From NCBI RefSeq assembly GCF_030020805.1, contig NZ_CP125098.1, forward strand, positions 662,001 through 726,000: 64,000 nt of DNA, read 5' to 3'. The number at the start of each line of letters is the position of its first letter. Within the stretch, counting starts at the first letter, position 1. Below are positions 28,650 to 37,531 of the stretch, in pieces. The position numbers and the translations under genes were made by a program. The notes below the pieces were generated by a model. It made no database searches. It was not told where the DNA came from and saw nothing but the letters and a program-made list of their open reading frames with translations. This DNA is from Paenibacillus sp. RC67. Its GTDB lineage: Bacteria > Bacillota > Bacilli > Paenibacillales > NBRC-103111.

Positions 28650-29606
28650 ATGAAAGCTTTAATTACTGGTATTACGGGGTTTGTAGCTAAATACCTAGCG
28701 GATTATTTGAGAAAACAGGGATGTGAGGTTTGGGGGACAACTCGTAAGAGTTCCCCCGTTTTATTTAATAAAACAATTAATATTGTTACATTAGATCTGA
28801 ATTCAAGTAGTCAGATTTTGCAATTAGTTAATGATATACAGCCTGATTGTATATTTCATCTTGCTGGACAAAGCTCAGTGAGGGACTCATGGGATAACAA
28901 AGCAATGACTTTTGATTCGAATATAATAATGACAATTAATTTATTGGAAGCTGTGAGAAGCAGCAATGTATCAAGAACTGTAAAAATACTAACTATAGGC
29001 TCATCCGAGGAATATGGTGAAGTAAAATTGGAGGAAATGCCAATTGTCGAAGGGAATTTTTTAAGGCCAATCAGTCCTTATGGTATTTCAAAGGCAACTG
29101 TTAGTATGTTAGTACAACATTACTATAAAGCCTACTCATTAAATATTATTCATGCAAGACCATTTAACCATATCGGTCCAGGACAAGGTGTGGGCTTTGT
29201 AACTTCAGACTTCGCTAAACAAATTTCTGAGATTGAAAGAGGAGAGCTACGTCCCATTCTAAAAGTAGGGAATCTAGATGCAAAGAGGGACTTTACAGAT
29301 GTGAGGGATATTGTAAGAGCTTATTATCTTCTTACTCAAAGCGATAAATTTGGAGAAATTTATAATGTTTGTTCTGGTAAGCCTATATCGATTCAAGATA
29401 TTTTAGATAAATTAATTAAAATGAGTTTAAATACAGAAATACAAATACAGATTGATGTTAACAAAATGAGACCTTCGGATTTTCCTTATTATTACGGGGA
29501 TTCCTCAGCTCTAAAGTCGCTTACTAACTGGTCACCAGTGATATCTATAGATGAATCTCTTCAAGATATTATGAATTATTGGAGGAGCAAACAAAACTCC
29601 AATTAA
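28650..29606 (+). CDS. rmd: GDP-4-keto-6-deoxymannose reductase (GDP-D-rhamnose forming)
   Basis: 318 residues, 14 bases after gmd. An extended SDR with G-I-T-G-F-V-A-K-Y at the cofactor site, G-S-S-E-E-Y-G and catalytic Y-G-I-S-K, P-F-N-H-I-G-P-G-Q and L-D-A-K-R-D-F-T-D-V. This is the RMD pattern. GDP-fucose synthases share the fold but also epimerise and have a different active-site Cys/His set. Gmd plus Rmd make GDP-D-rhamnose, a precursor known from S-layer glycans such as that of Aneurinibacillus thermoaerophilus. A related 4-reductase or epimerase specificity cannot be excluded. Confidence 0.85.
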   Translation: MKALITGITGFVAKYLADYLRKQGCEVWGTTRKSSPVLFNKTINIVTLDLNSSSQILQLVNDIQPDCIFHLAGQSSVRDSWDNKAMTFDSNIIMTINLLEAVRSSNVSRTVKILTIGSSEEYGEVKLEEMPIVEGNFLRPISPYGISKATVSMLVQHYYKAYSLNIIHARPFNHIGPGQGVGFVTSDFAKQISEIERGELRPILKVGNLDAKRDFTDVRDIVRAYYLLTQSDKFGEIYNVCSGKPISIQDILDKLIKMSLNTEIQIQIDVNKMRPSDFPYYYGDSSALKSLTNWSPVISIDESLQDIMNYWRSKQNSN

Positions 29607-29620
29607 GGAGCTTAGCACAC

Positions 29621-30397
29621 ATGTTTAAAAAAATAAGAGAAATATATCAGTATAGACAAATGCTGGAAAGTTTAGTTCTTACTGATTTAAGGACTAGATA
29701 TAAAGGATCATTTTTTGGATTTCTGTGGACTCTACTTAATCCACTATTAATGCTGTTAGTATATTCTATTGTATTTAAATTTATTGTAAGAATCGATATG
29801 GATAATTATACATCTTATTTATTTATTGGATTAATTTCATGGTTTTTGATAAACCAAGCCGTCTTGTCTGGTACAGGGGTAGTGATTCGAAATGCTGGAT
29901 TAGTGAAAAAAATATATTTTCCCAAAGAAATATTACCTCTCTCAGTTGTAATTGGCGGTGTTATTAATTATTTTTTTAGTTTATTAATATTATTCCCCAT
30001 CCTTTTCTTTAACAAAATACAATTAGGGCTACCACTTTTATTATTTCCAATTATTCTCTTAGTTTATTTTTTGTTTACTTTCGCGATTACTCTAATAGTT
30101 TCAAGCCTAAATGTGTATTTCAGAGACTTGGAACATATTCTTGGTATCATTATGATGGTGTGGTTTTATCTTACTCCAATTGTTTTTACCTCGAGCATGA
30201 TTCCTAAAGAAATCAAGTATATATTTGATTACAATCCGGTGAAGGTAATTATTGAAGGTTTTCATGATATATTTTTCTATAATAAATTTCCAGATGCAGG
30301 TCCATTAATAACTGTAGCAATAGTTGCATTATTAATGTTATACTTCGGTTTCTTTATCTTTAAAAAATTAAGCCGTAATTTTGCAGAAGAAATTTAA
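29621..30397 (+). CDS. wzm: ABC transporter permease for polysaccharide export (Wzm)
   Basis: The ATG at 29621 follows TTAAGGAG, giving 258 residues; an earlier start at 29579 lies inside rmd. Six membrane helices and the ABC-2 motif set (L-V-L-T-D-L-R-T-R-Y-K-G-S-F-F-G-F-L-W) are normal for Wzm/TagG permeases. Two copies with two Wzt subunits carry undecaprenyl-linked glycan to the outer face. The gene is followed after 13 bases by wzt. Confidence 0.93.
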   Translation: MFKKIREIYQYRQMLESLVLTDLRTRYKGSFFGFLWTLLNPLLMLLVYSIVFKFIVRIDMDNYTSYLFIGLISWFLINQAVLSGTGVVIRNAGLVKKIYFPKEILPLSVVIGGVINYFFSLLILFPILFFNKIQLGLPLLLFPIILLVYFLFTFAITLIVSSLNVYFRDLEHILGIIMMVWFYLTPIVFTSSMIPKEIKYIFDYNPVKVIIEGFHDIFFYNKFPDAGPLITVAIVALLMLYFGFFIFKKLSRNFAEEI

Positions 30398-30410
30398 GGT
30401 GGTATAGATT

Positions 30411-31676
30411 ATGAATGTTATTTCAGTTTCCAACGTTACCAAATCATTCAAGGTCTTTAAAGAAAGAGCGTCTACTTTAAAAGATCGAATTGTTAACAAA
30501 AGAAAAAACAAATATGATATTTATCTTGCTCTTGATGAAGTTTCATTGGATATTAAACAAGGTGAAACCGTCGGATTAATAGGTCGAAATGGTTCAGGGA
30601 AAAGCACCTTATTGAAATTATTAACAGGAATATTATACCCAGATCGAGGTAATATTGACATAAAAGGAAAAGTCTCCAGCTTATTAGAACTTGGCGCTGG
30701 TTTTCATCCAGATTTTACTGGTCGAGAAAATATTTTTATGAACGCAGCGATACTAGGTCTAAGCAAAAAGGAAATTAAAAATAAACTTGACCAAATAATT
30801 GCTTTTTCAGAATTAAAAAACTATATAGAAAACCCTGTTAGAAGTTATTCCTCAGGTATGTATATGCGTCTAGCTTTTTCTGTAGCGATAATGGTTGAAC
30901 CAGATATTTTGCTTATTGATGAAGTTCTTGCTGTAGGAGATGCAGCTTTCCAACAAAAATGCATGGATCAGCTACTACGACTCAGAAATAAAGGAACGAC
31001 AATTGTATTTGTTTCTCATGACCTTGGATCTGTTGAAAAACTTTGTGACAGAGTTTTATGGATAAAAAACGGGAAAGTTGCAGAGGATGGTAATCCAAGA
31101 AAAGTTATTGATAAATATTTGTCTTATTTATCAGATGAAGAGAATAAACGTTTGATTGAAGAGAATACTTCTCATCAGCAAAGTAATGAATCGGAATTGG
31201 AATTAGAAGATGGTTTAAATGAAACAAATGAAATAATAGATGAGACACGTTGGGGTAATAAATTTATAGAAATAATTGATGTTAAATTAACTGATGATCT
31301 TAACAATGCTAAGTTCGGATTCTTAAGTGGAGAACCCATGAAGATCCATATTAAGTATAAAGCTAATAAAGATGTTGAAGAACCGGTTTTTGGTTGTGGA
31401 ATTCATACTATTGATAATATACATTGTTATGGTACAAATACCTTTATTGACAAAGTATATATAGAGAAGCTTAAAAAAAATGATGATGGTACTATGATTT
31501 TTAATATACCCTCTATTGATTTAGTTGCTGGAACTTTTCTTATTACTGTAGCGGTACATGATATTAATGGTAATCAATATGATTATCACGACCGGAAATA
31601 TTCCTTCAAAATATCTAGTCTTGCTAACGATGTAGGCATAGTTAAAATAAATCACGAATGGATTCATAAAGTATAA
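30411..31676 (+). CDS. wzt: Polysaccharide ABC transporter ATPase with C-terminal glycan-binding domain (Wzt)
   Basis: 421 residues. The ATPase has Walker A G-R-N-G-S-G-K-S at about 58-65, the L-L-E-L-G-A-G-F loop, signature S-Y-S-S-G-M and Walker B I-L-L-I-D-E-V. An acidic linker (about 235-270, rich in Glu and Asn) leads to a beta-sandwich C-terminal domain (about 280-421) with the Wzt_C look (G-C-G-I-H-T, F-L-I-T-V-A-V-H-D). In O9a-type systems this domain checks the capped end of the glycan before export. Its presence beside a methyltransferase gene suggests export of a capped polymer. Confidence 0.93.
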   Translation: MNVISVSNVTKSFKVFKERASTLKDRIVNKRKNKYDIYLALDEVSLDIKQGETVGLIGRNGSGKSTLLKLLTGILYPDRGNIDIKGKVSSLLELGAGFHPDFTGRENIFMNAAILGLSKKEIKNKLDQIIAFSELKNYIENPVRSYSSGMYMRLAFSVAIMVEPDILLIDEVLAVGDAAFQQKCMDQLLRLRNKGTTIVFVSHDLGSVEKLCDRVLWIKNGKVAEDGNPRKVIDKYLSYLSDEENKRLIEENTSHQQSNESELELEDGLNETNEIIDETRWGNKFIEIIDVKLTDDLNNAKFGFLSGEPMKIHIKYKANKDVEEPVFGCGIHTIDNIHCYGTNTFIDKVYIEKLKKNDDGTMIFNIPSIDLVAGTFLITVAVHDINGNQYDYHDRKYSFKISSLANDVGIVKINHEWIHKV

Positions 31677-31687
31677 GAGGTGATCGT

Positions 31688-32968
31688 ATGTCTAAAAAAA
31701 TAACTCCTGATTTTATTATGAATCAAATACGGAATGGTGTACGTTCACAAAAGAAATCTATGGAAGAAACTAGATTAGAGCAAGAAATACAATCTCCAAT
31801 TTTGGAATTTGATGATTCTGAATTTTCTAATATTATCAATACTTTGCAAATCAATCTAAAACGTTTAACATACAGAATTACTCCTAATATGCCAGTAGCT
31901 TTTCTAGAGCCTCATCTTGTATCGAGATTTAAAATTCTAGGGAAAATTATTATCCCAATAAGGAGATTAGGAGCAAGGCTTTTTACAAAATGGTATGCTG
32001 ATACATTTACTAACCAACAAAAACATTTAAACAATGATGTATGGTTTGGATTAAACTCTACTATTGAAATCTTAAATGAACAGAACAAACTTATACTTCA
32101 TCTAATAAATAAAAATGTTGAGATTGATAAAATCAATAATAATTTTTTGGAGTTAGATATAAATAACAAGAAATTAGTATCAATCAACGAAGAACTACAA
32201 ATTATTAATGAAAAATTGCAAGTTAGTAATAATGAATTAGTATTTTATAATAAAAAATTAACATCTACAATTGATGCATTAAAAATACAATTATCTGAAA
32301 TTAAAGAAAGAACAATAAAAGAATTGGAAACAGATTTAAATTCTATTCAAGAAATGTATAAAGAACAAAACTTCTTGGACTTTGATTATTCAAAATTTGC
32401 TGAGCGGTTTAGTGCTGATCGTGATATTGTACAAGGAATATATGAACAATACATTCCACATTTGCAGGAATGCGATAATGTTCTTGATATAGGCTGCGGC
32501 AGAGGTTATTTTTTAGAATTATTAAAGAAACATAATATCAAGGGCATTGGAGTAGATTCTGATCCAGAATTAGTTAATGCATGTACTGAAAAGGGTTTGA
32601 TAGCATATACGGATGATGCTATAAAATACCTAGAAGGGTTAGAAGATAGTAGTGTTGGAGGCATTTTTATGGCACATGTTATAGAACATCTCCCGGCGCC
32701 CTTAAAAATAAAGTTTCTTAAGCTTTGTTTTAAGAAGCTTTCTCAAAATGGAAAATTAATTCTAGAAACACCTAACACCACATCTCCATATGTGATGCAT
32801 AATCTTTATTATTTGGATCCTACACATGAAAAACCGATGTTTCATGAGACATATAAGTATATTGCTGTTGATATTGGTTTCGATGTTATTAATTCTTATT
32901 TAAGTGGACCAATTGAAGAAACTGATCCTCAAGAGTACTATAATTTTTCGTTAATTTTATCTAAATAA
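31688..32968 (+). CDS. Coiled-coil SAM methyltransferase, likely glycan chain terminator
   Basis: 426 residues. The C-terminal part (from about 235) is a class I methyltransferase: V-L-D-I-G-C-G-R-G-Y at about 265-274, the acidic V-D-S-D-P and a M-A-H-V-I-E-H-L-P motif. Residues 115-225 are Asn/Glu/Leu/Lys-rich with heptad-like spacing (E-I-D-K-I-N-N, L-Q-I-I-N-E-K-L), predicted coiled coil. The N-terminal 110 residues are a helical segment that may touch the membrane. Chain terminators such as WbdD combine catalysis with a coiled-coil ruler. Here the Wzt_C domain is next door, so methyl-capping and length control are inferred; no kinase domain is seen. Confidence 0.75.
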   Translation: MSKKITPDFIMNQIRNGVRSQKKSMEETRLEQEIQSPILEFDDSEFSNIINTLQINLKRLTYRITPNMPVAFLEPHLVSRFKILGKIIIPIRRLGARLFTKWYADTFTNQQKHLNNDVWFGLNSTIEILNEQNKLILHLINKNVEIDKINNNFLELDINNKKLVSINEELQIINEKLQVSNNELVFYNKKLTSTIDALKIQLSEIKERTIKELETDLNSIQEMYKEQNFLDFDYSKFAERFSADRDIVQGIYEQYIPHLQECDNVLDIGCGRGYFLELLKKHNIKGIGVDSDPELVNACTEKGLIAYTDDAIKYLEGLEDSSVGGIFMAHVIEHLPAPLKIKFLKLCFKKLSQNGKLILETPNTTSPYVMHNLYYLDPTHEKPMFHETYKYIAVDIGFDVINSYLSGPIEETDPQEYYNFSLILSK

Positions 32969-32981
32969 TAAGGAGTTTTTT

Positions 32982-34187
32982 ATGAAACTTGGAATCGTAA
33001 CCCCGTGGTTTAGTGATAATATTTCAGGTGGTGCAGAAAGATTTGCTGGTGGTATCGCTAAAAGTCTGCAGGATGCAGGGTGCAAGGTTGAGATTATAAC
33101 CACTTGTGGTAAGGACTCATTTTGGGATTGGGGTACAGATTTCTATGATGAAGGTTTGACTTCAATAAATGAACTTCAAGTAAGAAGATTTTCACTTCGA
33201 AAAAGAAATAAGATTTTATACGATGAGCTTATGGGCAAATTAATACATGGGGAAACTTTAAGTTACGTTCAAGAAATGCAATTAATGCACGAAACTGTTA
33301 ACAGTGACTCCATGTATGATTTTATAAATACCTCTGGTGACAACTATATTTTTATGTTTATACCTTATCTTGCTGGAACTACTTATTGGGGAAGCAAATT
33401 AAGACCGGAAAATAGCTTTATTATACCATGTCTTCATGACGAAGGAATGGCTTATTTCAAGTCCGTAAGTGATATGTTTTCTAGAGTAAAAGGACTCTTT
33501 TTAAACACTGTAGAAGAGCTTGAATTTTCATCAAGGCTGTATGGTTTGGAAGAGGGTACGGGTACAGTTTCAGGTGGAGGAGTTGAAATCGATTATGCAC
33601 CTTCATCTGATAATTTTAGGAAAAAATATAATTTACATGGAGAATATTTTGTATATGTAGGTAGGCAAGTTTCGGGGAAAAACGTTCCTCAACTTATTAA
33701 TTTGTTTAATCAATATATTGAAGATACTTTAAATGACACTAAACTTGTTTTTCTTGGTAAAGGTGAAGACCAAATTATTGAAACTATGAAAAGCTCAAAG
33801 AATATCATTCATGTAGGAGAAGTAAGTGATGAGGAAAAGTATGATGCAATCGCAGGAGCAGTGGCATTAATACAACCTTCACTGATGGAGAGTTTTTCTA
33901 TTGTTATAATGGAAAGTTGGCTATGTAATACACCTGTCATAGTTCATGAGCATTGTGCGGTCACAAAAGGGCATTGTGATCGAAGTGAAGGTGGTTTGTA
34001 TTATAAAGATTACATGTCATTCAAAGAAACATTAAATATATTATTAATTGATTCAGAGAATGCAAAGGTGATGGGACAAAAAGGGAAAAAATATGTAGAA
34101 GAGTTTTATACGTGGAAAAAAACGGCGGAGAGAATAATTGAATTTTTAGTTAGTAAAGGATTTCAAAGAGAGGATATTATTGCATGA
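32982..34187 (+). CDS. Glycosyltransferase, GT4 family
   Basis: 401 residues. N-terminal motif L-G-I-V-T-P-W-F and G-G-A-E-R-F, donor-site segments F-V-Y-V-G-R-Q-V and L-I-Q-P-S-L-M-E-S-F-S-I-V-I-M-E-S (E-x7-E), with the last 60 residues helical. It uses a nucleotide-sugar on the cytoplasmic face to extend the glycan. Its stop overlaps the next start by four bases, so the two are co-translated. Confidence 0.88.
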   Translation: MKLGIVTPWFSDNISGGAERFAGGIAKSLQDAGCKVEIITTCGKDSFWDWGTDFYDEGLTSINELQVRRFSLRKRNKILYDELMGKLIHGETLSYVQEMQLMHETVNSDSMYDFINTSGDNYIFMFIPYLAGTTYWGSKLRPENSFIIPCLHDEGMAYFKSVSDMFSRVKGLFLNTVEELEFSSRLYGLEEGTGTVSGGGVEIDYAPSSDNFRKKYNLHGEYFVYVGRQVSGKNVPQLINLFNQYIEDTLNDTKLVFLGKGEDQIIETMKSSKNIIHVGEVSDEEKYDAIAGAVALIQPSLMESFSIVIMESWLCNTPVIVHEHCAVTKGHCDRSEGGLYYKDYMSFKETLNILLIDSENAKVMGQKGKKYVEEFYTWKKTAERIIEFLVSKGFQREDIIA

Positions 34188-36544
34188 GAATCTTAATTGA
34201 TATTCAGACTCTATATACTCCAGAGAAAAATAGAGGAATAGGAATTTATACTTACAACTGGATAAAAGATTTTATTAAACAAGACAATAGCCATAGATAT
34301 TACCTGCTTAGAAAAAAAAATAATAAATGGGAATTTTCTTTTGTAACTCAATACATTGATTTTGATAAAAGAATTCAAGAAGATCATAATTGGGAAATAG
34401 GAGAACTAGAGGATTTTGTAGAGAAAAAACATATAGATATCATTCATTTTACAAGTCCGCTCATGTTTGATATTGAAGTTCCGAAGATTGAAAATAGTAA
34501 AGTTAAAATATCTTATCTAGTGTATGACTTAATTCCTTTGGTGATGCAAGAGCAATACTATGCTAAATGGCCTCAGCATATCCAAAATTTATATAATTCA
34601 AGATGCGAATTGATTGCAAAAGCAGATATGGTACTGACCATTTCTGAAGCATCAAAAAATGACCTATTGAAGTTTTATCCAATGGATTCTAGTAAAATTC
34701 ATGTTATATATGCTTCTACTAATGAGAATTTGTACCATCCTGGTAAATCGGGAAGCGAGAATACAATAATCAATGAAGAGTTAGGCTTGTCTTCTCCATT
34801 TATTTACTCACTAACGGGTTATGATCCTAGAAAAAATAATAAGGGATTAATTAATGCTTTTTCAAAAGTAGTTAAAGAGTTGCCAAACATTAAATTGGTA
34901 ATATCTGGAATAAAACAAGAAACAGAGAAAGCGGAATTAACTTCGTATGCCAGAGAAAATGGAATTAGTGATAAACAAATACTATTTTTGGGCTTTGTAA
35001 GTGATGATTGCTTAGTCTCTTTGTACAAGGAATGTGAACTTTTTGTATTTCCATCTCTTTATGAAGGATTCGGCTTACCTGTCTTAGAGGCGATGCGATG
35101 CGGAGCTCCTGTAATTACGACGAAAAGTTCTTCTATTCCTGAAGTAACCAATAATGCCGCCATACTTGTTGATGTTAATAATGATGAGATGTTAGCAGAA
35201 GCTATTATTTCTATTCTTACAAATAAACAATTATCAGAAGAACTGAAGATAAAATCTATAAAACAAGCAGAAAAATTTAGTTGGGATCACTCAACTCAGC
35301 TTAGTTTACATGCATTCCAAATGCTAGCATCGACTTCGTTATTAAATTTAGAATTGAATTCTGAGAAGCCTGTAATGGCTTATTTCAGTCCTTTAAACCC
35401 TCAGTCTTCTGGGATTTCTGACTATAGTGAAGAATTGCTTACAAAATTAAAAGATTATTTTGATATAAAGATTTTTGTAAATGGTTATATTCCAGAGAAT
35501 AGCTTTATTAAGGATAATTTTGTTGTTTTAGATTATAAAGATCATTTTAACGAATTAGAACAAATAAAAATAAGAGTATATCATATGGGCAATAATGAGC
35601 TTCACTCATGGATATACGACGCTATTATTAATTATCCTGGCAGTGTAGTTTTGCATGATTTAAATTTATATGGGTTTTATATATATACTAAGTATTTACG
35701 TGGCGATAAAACAGGATTTGTGAATGAGCTAGCGTACAGCCATGGACAAAAAGGATTGCATGCTGGCGAGCAATTACTAACGATGAATACTTACCCCAAT
35801 GATCAAGAATTCCCAATGTTTAAGAAAGTAGTAGAAATAAGTAATCAAGTAATTGTTCATAGCAAATGGGTTAAAGATAAAATTGAGATTGAATCGGATT
35901 TTCAAGGGAGTATCGTTACAATACCAAGTGGTATTTTAGTAAATGAGTCATCACTAACAAAAGTAGAATTAAAAAAGAGTCTTCAAATGGATTTGAATAA
36001 AATATCTATCGGAGTATTTGGGAATGTTATCCCCAATAAGAGAATAGATGTTATTTTACGTGTAATTTCTGAGTTAATAAAGACCAATACAAATATAGAG
36101 TTAAATATAATTGGTCATTGTAACAGCGAGATGAAAGAACACATTATGAAAAATCTTAAAAAGATGAATATTAATAATTATGTAAAAATAATACCAGGTC
36201 CGAGTTTAGAGATATTTAAAAAATATATTGAAGCTTCAGATCTTTGTATTAACCTTAGATGGCCAACTTTTGGTGAAACATCAGCTACTTTAGTAAGATC
36301 TTTAGGCTACGGGGTTCCTTGCATTGTTTCAAATGTTGGATCCTATATGGAGTACCCTGACAGCTGTGTCTGGAAAGTGGATGTTGATGAATATGAGGAA
36401 GAGCTTTTGTTAGCCTATTTAATGGAAATTGTCAATAATCCTATGCTGAGAAATGAGATGGGGGCTTTTGGCGAATTATACATGAAAGAAAATCATGATT
36501 TTAATGTTGTCGCCAAATTATTCAGTCAAGCTCTACTAGATTAA
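34184..36544 (+). CDS. Two-domain glycosyltransferase (GT4-GT4 fusion)
   Basis: 786 residues with two GT-B modules. The first (1-380) is a canonical GT4: I-D-I-Q-T-L-Y near the start, G-I-G-I-Y-T-Y, L-V-Y-D-L-I-P-L and F-P-S-L-Y-E-G-F-G-L-P-V-L-E-A-M-R-C-G. The second (about 395-786) starts A-Y-F-S-P-L-N-P-Q-S-S-G-I-S-D-Y, has V-L-H-D-L-N-L-Y and F-G-N-V-I-P-N-K-R, and ends with G-E-T-S-A-T-L-V-R-S-L-G-Y-G-V-P. Fused transferases of this kind are common in rhamnan and mannan synthesis, where each domain makes one linkage. The polymer backbone is thus likely made by this protein and its neighbour. Confidence 0.88.
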   Translation: MRILIDIQTLYTPEKNRGIGIYTYNWIKDFIKQDNSHRYYLLRKKNNKWEFSFVTQYIDFDKRIQEDHNWEIGELEDFVEKKHIDIIHFTSPLMFDIEVPKIENSKVKISYLVYDLIPLVMQEQYYAKWPQHIQNLYNSRCELIAKADMVLTISEASKNDLLKFYPMDSSKIHVIYASTNENLYHPGKSGSENTIINEELGLSSPFIYSLTGYDPRKNNKGLINAFSKVVKELPNIKLVISGIKQETEKAELTSYARENGISDKQILFLGFVSDDCLVSLYKECELFVFPSLYEGFGLPVLEAMRCGAPVITTKSSSIPEVTNNAAILVDVNNDEMLAEAIISILTNKQLSEELKIKSIKQAEKFSWDHSTQLSLHAFQMLASTSLLNLELNSEKPVMAYFSPLNPQSSGISDYSEELLTKLKDYFDIKIFVNGYIPENSFIKDNFVVLDYKDHFNELEQIKIRVYHMGNNELHSWIYDAIINYPGSVVLHDLNLYGFYIYTKYLRGDKTGFVNELAYSHGQKGLHAGEQLLTMNTYPNDQEFPMFKKVVEISNQVIVHSKWVKDKIEIESDFQGSIVTIPSGILVNESSLTKVELKKSLQMDLNKISIGVFGNVIPNKRIDVILRVISELIKTNTNIELNIIGHCNSEMKEHIMKNLKKMNINNYVKIIPGPSLEIFKKYIEASDLCINLRWPTFGETSATLVRSLGYGVPCIVSNVGSYMEYPDSCVWKVDVDEYEEELLLAYLMEIVNNPMLRNEMGAFGELYMKENHDFNVVAKLFSQALLD

Positions 36545-36582
36545 ATTATTAACTATAACCATTTTAGGAGGGCTACTTTTTC

Positions 36583-37482
36583 ATGAAACAAATTAAAAAA
36601 GCGATAATACCGGCCGCGGGATTGGGCACTCGTTTCTTGCCAGCAACTAAGGCAATGCCGAAGGAAATGTTACCAATTGTGGATAAACCAACAATACAGT
36701 ATATTATCGAAGAGGCAGTTCAATCGGGGATTGAGGATATTATTATCGTAACAGGTAAAGGAAAAAGAGCAATTGAGGATCATTTCGACATTGCATTTGA
36801 ATTGGAACAGAAACTGATAGAAAAGAATAAAATTAATCTTCTTGAGGAAGTAAGACATTCCTCAAGATTAGTTGATATACACTATATCAGACAAAAAGAA
36901 CCCAAAGGACTCGGTCATGCTATCTGGTGCGCAAGGAAATTCATCGGTGATGAGCCATTTGCTGTTCTTCTCGGAGATGATATTGTTAAAACTACAGAAA
37001 CGACTAAACCTTGTTTAAAACAACTAATTGATCTTTTCACGTCTTATAGATCTACGATAATCGGTGTACAACCAGTAAATCAAAGTGAGGTTTCACGATA
37101 CGGAATTATTGACACAAGAGATGCTACTAAGCAATTAGTTCGCGTGTCAGACTTAATTGAGAAACCAGCTATACATGAGGCTCCATCTAATCTCGCCATC
37201 TTAGGTAGGTATATACTTACCCCAAAAATTTTTGAAATACTTGATGAAGGAATCGTAGGTGCAGGAGGTGAGATACAGCTAACTGACGCAATTAGAAGAT
37301 TGTTACAATTTGAATCAGTTTATGCTTACAATTTTGAAGGTATACGTTACGACGTAGGTGAAAAGCTAGGTTTTATAAAAACAACGCTTGATTTCGCACT
37401 GGAACGGAATGAATTGAAAAATGAGTTACTTGACTATATGGAATTGTTATTGAAACAACATCAAACTCATATTGAAAATTAA
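36583..37482 (+). CDS. galU: UTP-glucose-1-phosphate uridylyltransferase
   Basis: 299 residues, start after AGGAGG. It makes UDP-glucose. The nucleotide-binding motif [19 protein letters not shown] is complete; further marks are [22 protein letters not shown] and [12 protein letters not shown]-glucose feeds the initiating transferase, the Gtr-type donors and, through ugd at 41467, UDP-glucuronate. Other copies of this gene usually exist elsewhere in the chromosome. Confidence 0.95.
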   Translation: MKQIKKAIIPAAGLGTRFLPATKAMPKEMLPIVDKPTIQYIIEEAVQSGIEDIIIVTGKGKRAIEDHFDIAFELEQKLIEKNKINLLEEVRHSSRLVDIHYIRQKEPKGLGHAIWCARKFIGDEPFAVLLGDDIVKTTETTKPCLKQLIDLFTSYRSTIIGVQPVNQSEVSRYGIIDTRDATKQLVRVSDLIEKPAIHEAPSNLAILGRYILTPKIFEILDEGIVGAGGEIQLTDAIRRLLQFESVYAYNFEGIRYDVGEKLGFIKTTLDFALERNELKNELLDYMELLLKQHQTHIEN

Positions 37483-37531
37483 TAATATGGACAGTTTTCT
37501 GATGCTTTCCTTTTTGGCGTAGGAGGTACAA

